A program made the position numbers and the translations under genes. Positions 63,300 to 64,000 of a stretch of DNA of 64,000 nt are shown in pieces. Under the pieces are notes generated by a model. It searched no databases. It worked only from the letters and a program-made list of their open reading frames with translations, and was not told where the DNA came from. Source of the stretch: Niallia taxi (GTDB lineage Bacteria; Bacillota; Bacilli; Bacillales; Cytobacillaceae). Location: assembly GCF_032818155.1 (NCBI RefSeq), contig NZ_CP102589.1, forward strand, positions 544,001 to 608,000, given 5' to 3'. The number at the start of each line of letters is the position of its first letter. The stretch's first letter is position 1.

Positions 63300-64000
63300 A
63301 TGAGCAATGGAATTAAGATTGTAACGATTGGCGGAGGATCTAGCTACACACCAGAACTTGTGGAAGGATTTATTAAAAGATATGACTCTCTGCCAATACG
63401 TGAGCTTTGGCTTGTAGATATTCCAGAAGGACAAGAGAAGTTGGAGATTGTCGGTAACTTAGCAAAGCGTATGGTGAAAAAAGCAGGCTTGCCAATTGAA
63501 GTTCATTTAACACTTGACCGCAGAGAGGCGTTAAAGGATGCAGACTTCGTAACAACTCAATTCCGAGTTGGTTTGTTGGCTGCAAGAGCGAAGGATGAAA
63601 GAATTCCTTTAAAATATAATGTAATCGGACAAGAGACAAATGGGCCTGGCGGTCTTTTCAAAGGCTTGCGCACAATCCCTGTTATTCTTGATATTGTTAA
63701 AGATATGGAAGAGCTTTGTCCAAATGCTTGGCTCATCAACTTTACAAACCCTGCAGGAATGGTGACAGAAGCAGTGCTTCGCCACAGCAACTGGAGAAAA
63801 ATTGTTGGCTTGTGCAATGTTCCGATTTCAATCCAAATGAGTGTAGCTAAGCTGTTGGAAGTTGAACCTGAACGTGTACATGTTGATTTTGCAGGACTGA
63901 ACCACATGGTATATGGACTTCATGTATATCTTGACGGTAAAGATGTTACAAAAGAAGTGCTTGATGAAATGACATCCGGCAAGCATGCAAGTGCGACTAT
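63300..64000 (+). CDS. GH4 6-phospho-glycosidase (LicH/CelF-like), 5' part
   Basis: Open to the window edge; 233 residues seen. AAAAAGGGG precedes the ATG. NAD-binding VTIGGGSSYTPELVEG is at 8-23, GQETNGPGGLFKGLRTIP at 110-127 and NFTNPAG at 147-153. The metal ligands Cys172 (GLCNVP) and His202 (GLNHMVYG) are both present. GH4 enzymes use NAD and manganese to cleave phosphorylated beta-glucosides. It likely acts after a lichenan/cellobiose-type PTS encoded to the right. Confidence 0.93.
   Translation, partial: MSNGIKIVTIGGGSSYTPELVEGFIKRYDSLPIRELWLVDIPEGQEKLEIVGNLAKRMVKKAGLPIEVHLTLDRREALKDADFVTTQFRVGLLAARAKDERIPLKYNVIGQETNGPGGLFKGLRTIPVILDIVKDMEELCPNAWLINFTNPAGMVTEAVLRHSNWRKIVGLCNVPISIQMSVAKLLEVEPERVHVDFAGLNHMVYGLHVYLDGKDVTKEVLDEMTSGKHASAT

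Overview
The window looks like a chromosomal segment of a low-GC Gram-positive Bacillaceae bacterium, probably Niallia/Bacillus-like (inference). The evidence is strong AGGAGG-type ribosome binding sites with frequent TTG/GTG starts, SAM-I and TPP riboswitches, Fur, CodY, cre and Rex-like sites, TnrA, AdeR and the YkoEDC set, all typical of that family. No tRNA, rRNA, CRISPR array or prophage was seen. Mobile DNA is limited to the 3' end of an IS3/IS150-group element at the left edge and palindromic Bacillus-type extragenic repeats.

Layout. 1-713: IS end and a repeat element. 919-2325: SAM-I riboswitch and a MetE-like methyltransferase. 2361-7440: Fur-controlled hydroxamate-siderophore uptake (fhuC-D-B-G-like), divergent from a YcgT/IruO-like reductase. 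7483-8262: orphan lipoprotein. 8963-13522: livKHMGF branched-chain amino acid transporter. 13779-17628: orphan rfbB, FAD oxidase, alkyltransferase-like protein, membrane-anchored hydrolase. 17840-20431: lactate permease and L-lactate dehydrogenase with a Rex-like site. 20747-24543: TPP riboswitch, tenA, ykoE-D-C. 24699-26266: trehalose PTS treP with two TreR-type operators and a cre site. 26308-31655: Gfo/Idh oxidoreductase, two convergent MATE pumps, niaP. 31854-34806: CodY-like box, Ile/Leu-rich 21-codon leader ORF, attenuator, PfoR-like membrane protein, then NADH oxidase behind four Rex-like sites. 35241-36475: small HTH protein and 3-methyladenine glycosylase. 36634-43258: LicR-type regulator and a lactose/cellobiose-family PTS operon with mannonate dehydratase and GH1 genes. 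43321-51513: BASS transporter, NMT1-type ABC importer, ChbG-like deacetylase, adeR-ald. 51715-53636: ABC-2 exporter. 53649-54666: four-copy tandem repeat array. 54665-59922: MalXY-like pair with an RpiR regulator and an AbgB-like amidohydrolase. 60139-64000: a 45-aa gene, tnrA, YjjP/YjjB-like exporter, RpiR regulator and the start of a GH4 glycosidase.

Together the genes describe a facultative soil-type heterotroph. It re-oxidises NADH through lactate dehydrogenase and NADH oxidase under a shared operator type, and controls vitamins, methionine and iron with riboswitches or dedicated repressors. It also carries several PTS-based glycoside systems under catabolite control. The least explained parts are the leader-peptide attenuator before the PfoR-like gene (31854-32137), the uronate enzyme inside a beta-glucoside PTS operon (38738-43258), the MalXY/RpiR/amidohydrolase cluster (54665-59922) and the dimeric repeat array (53649-54666).
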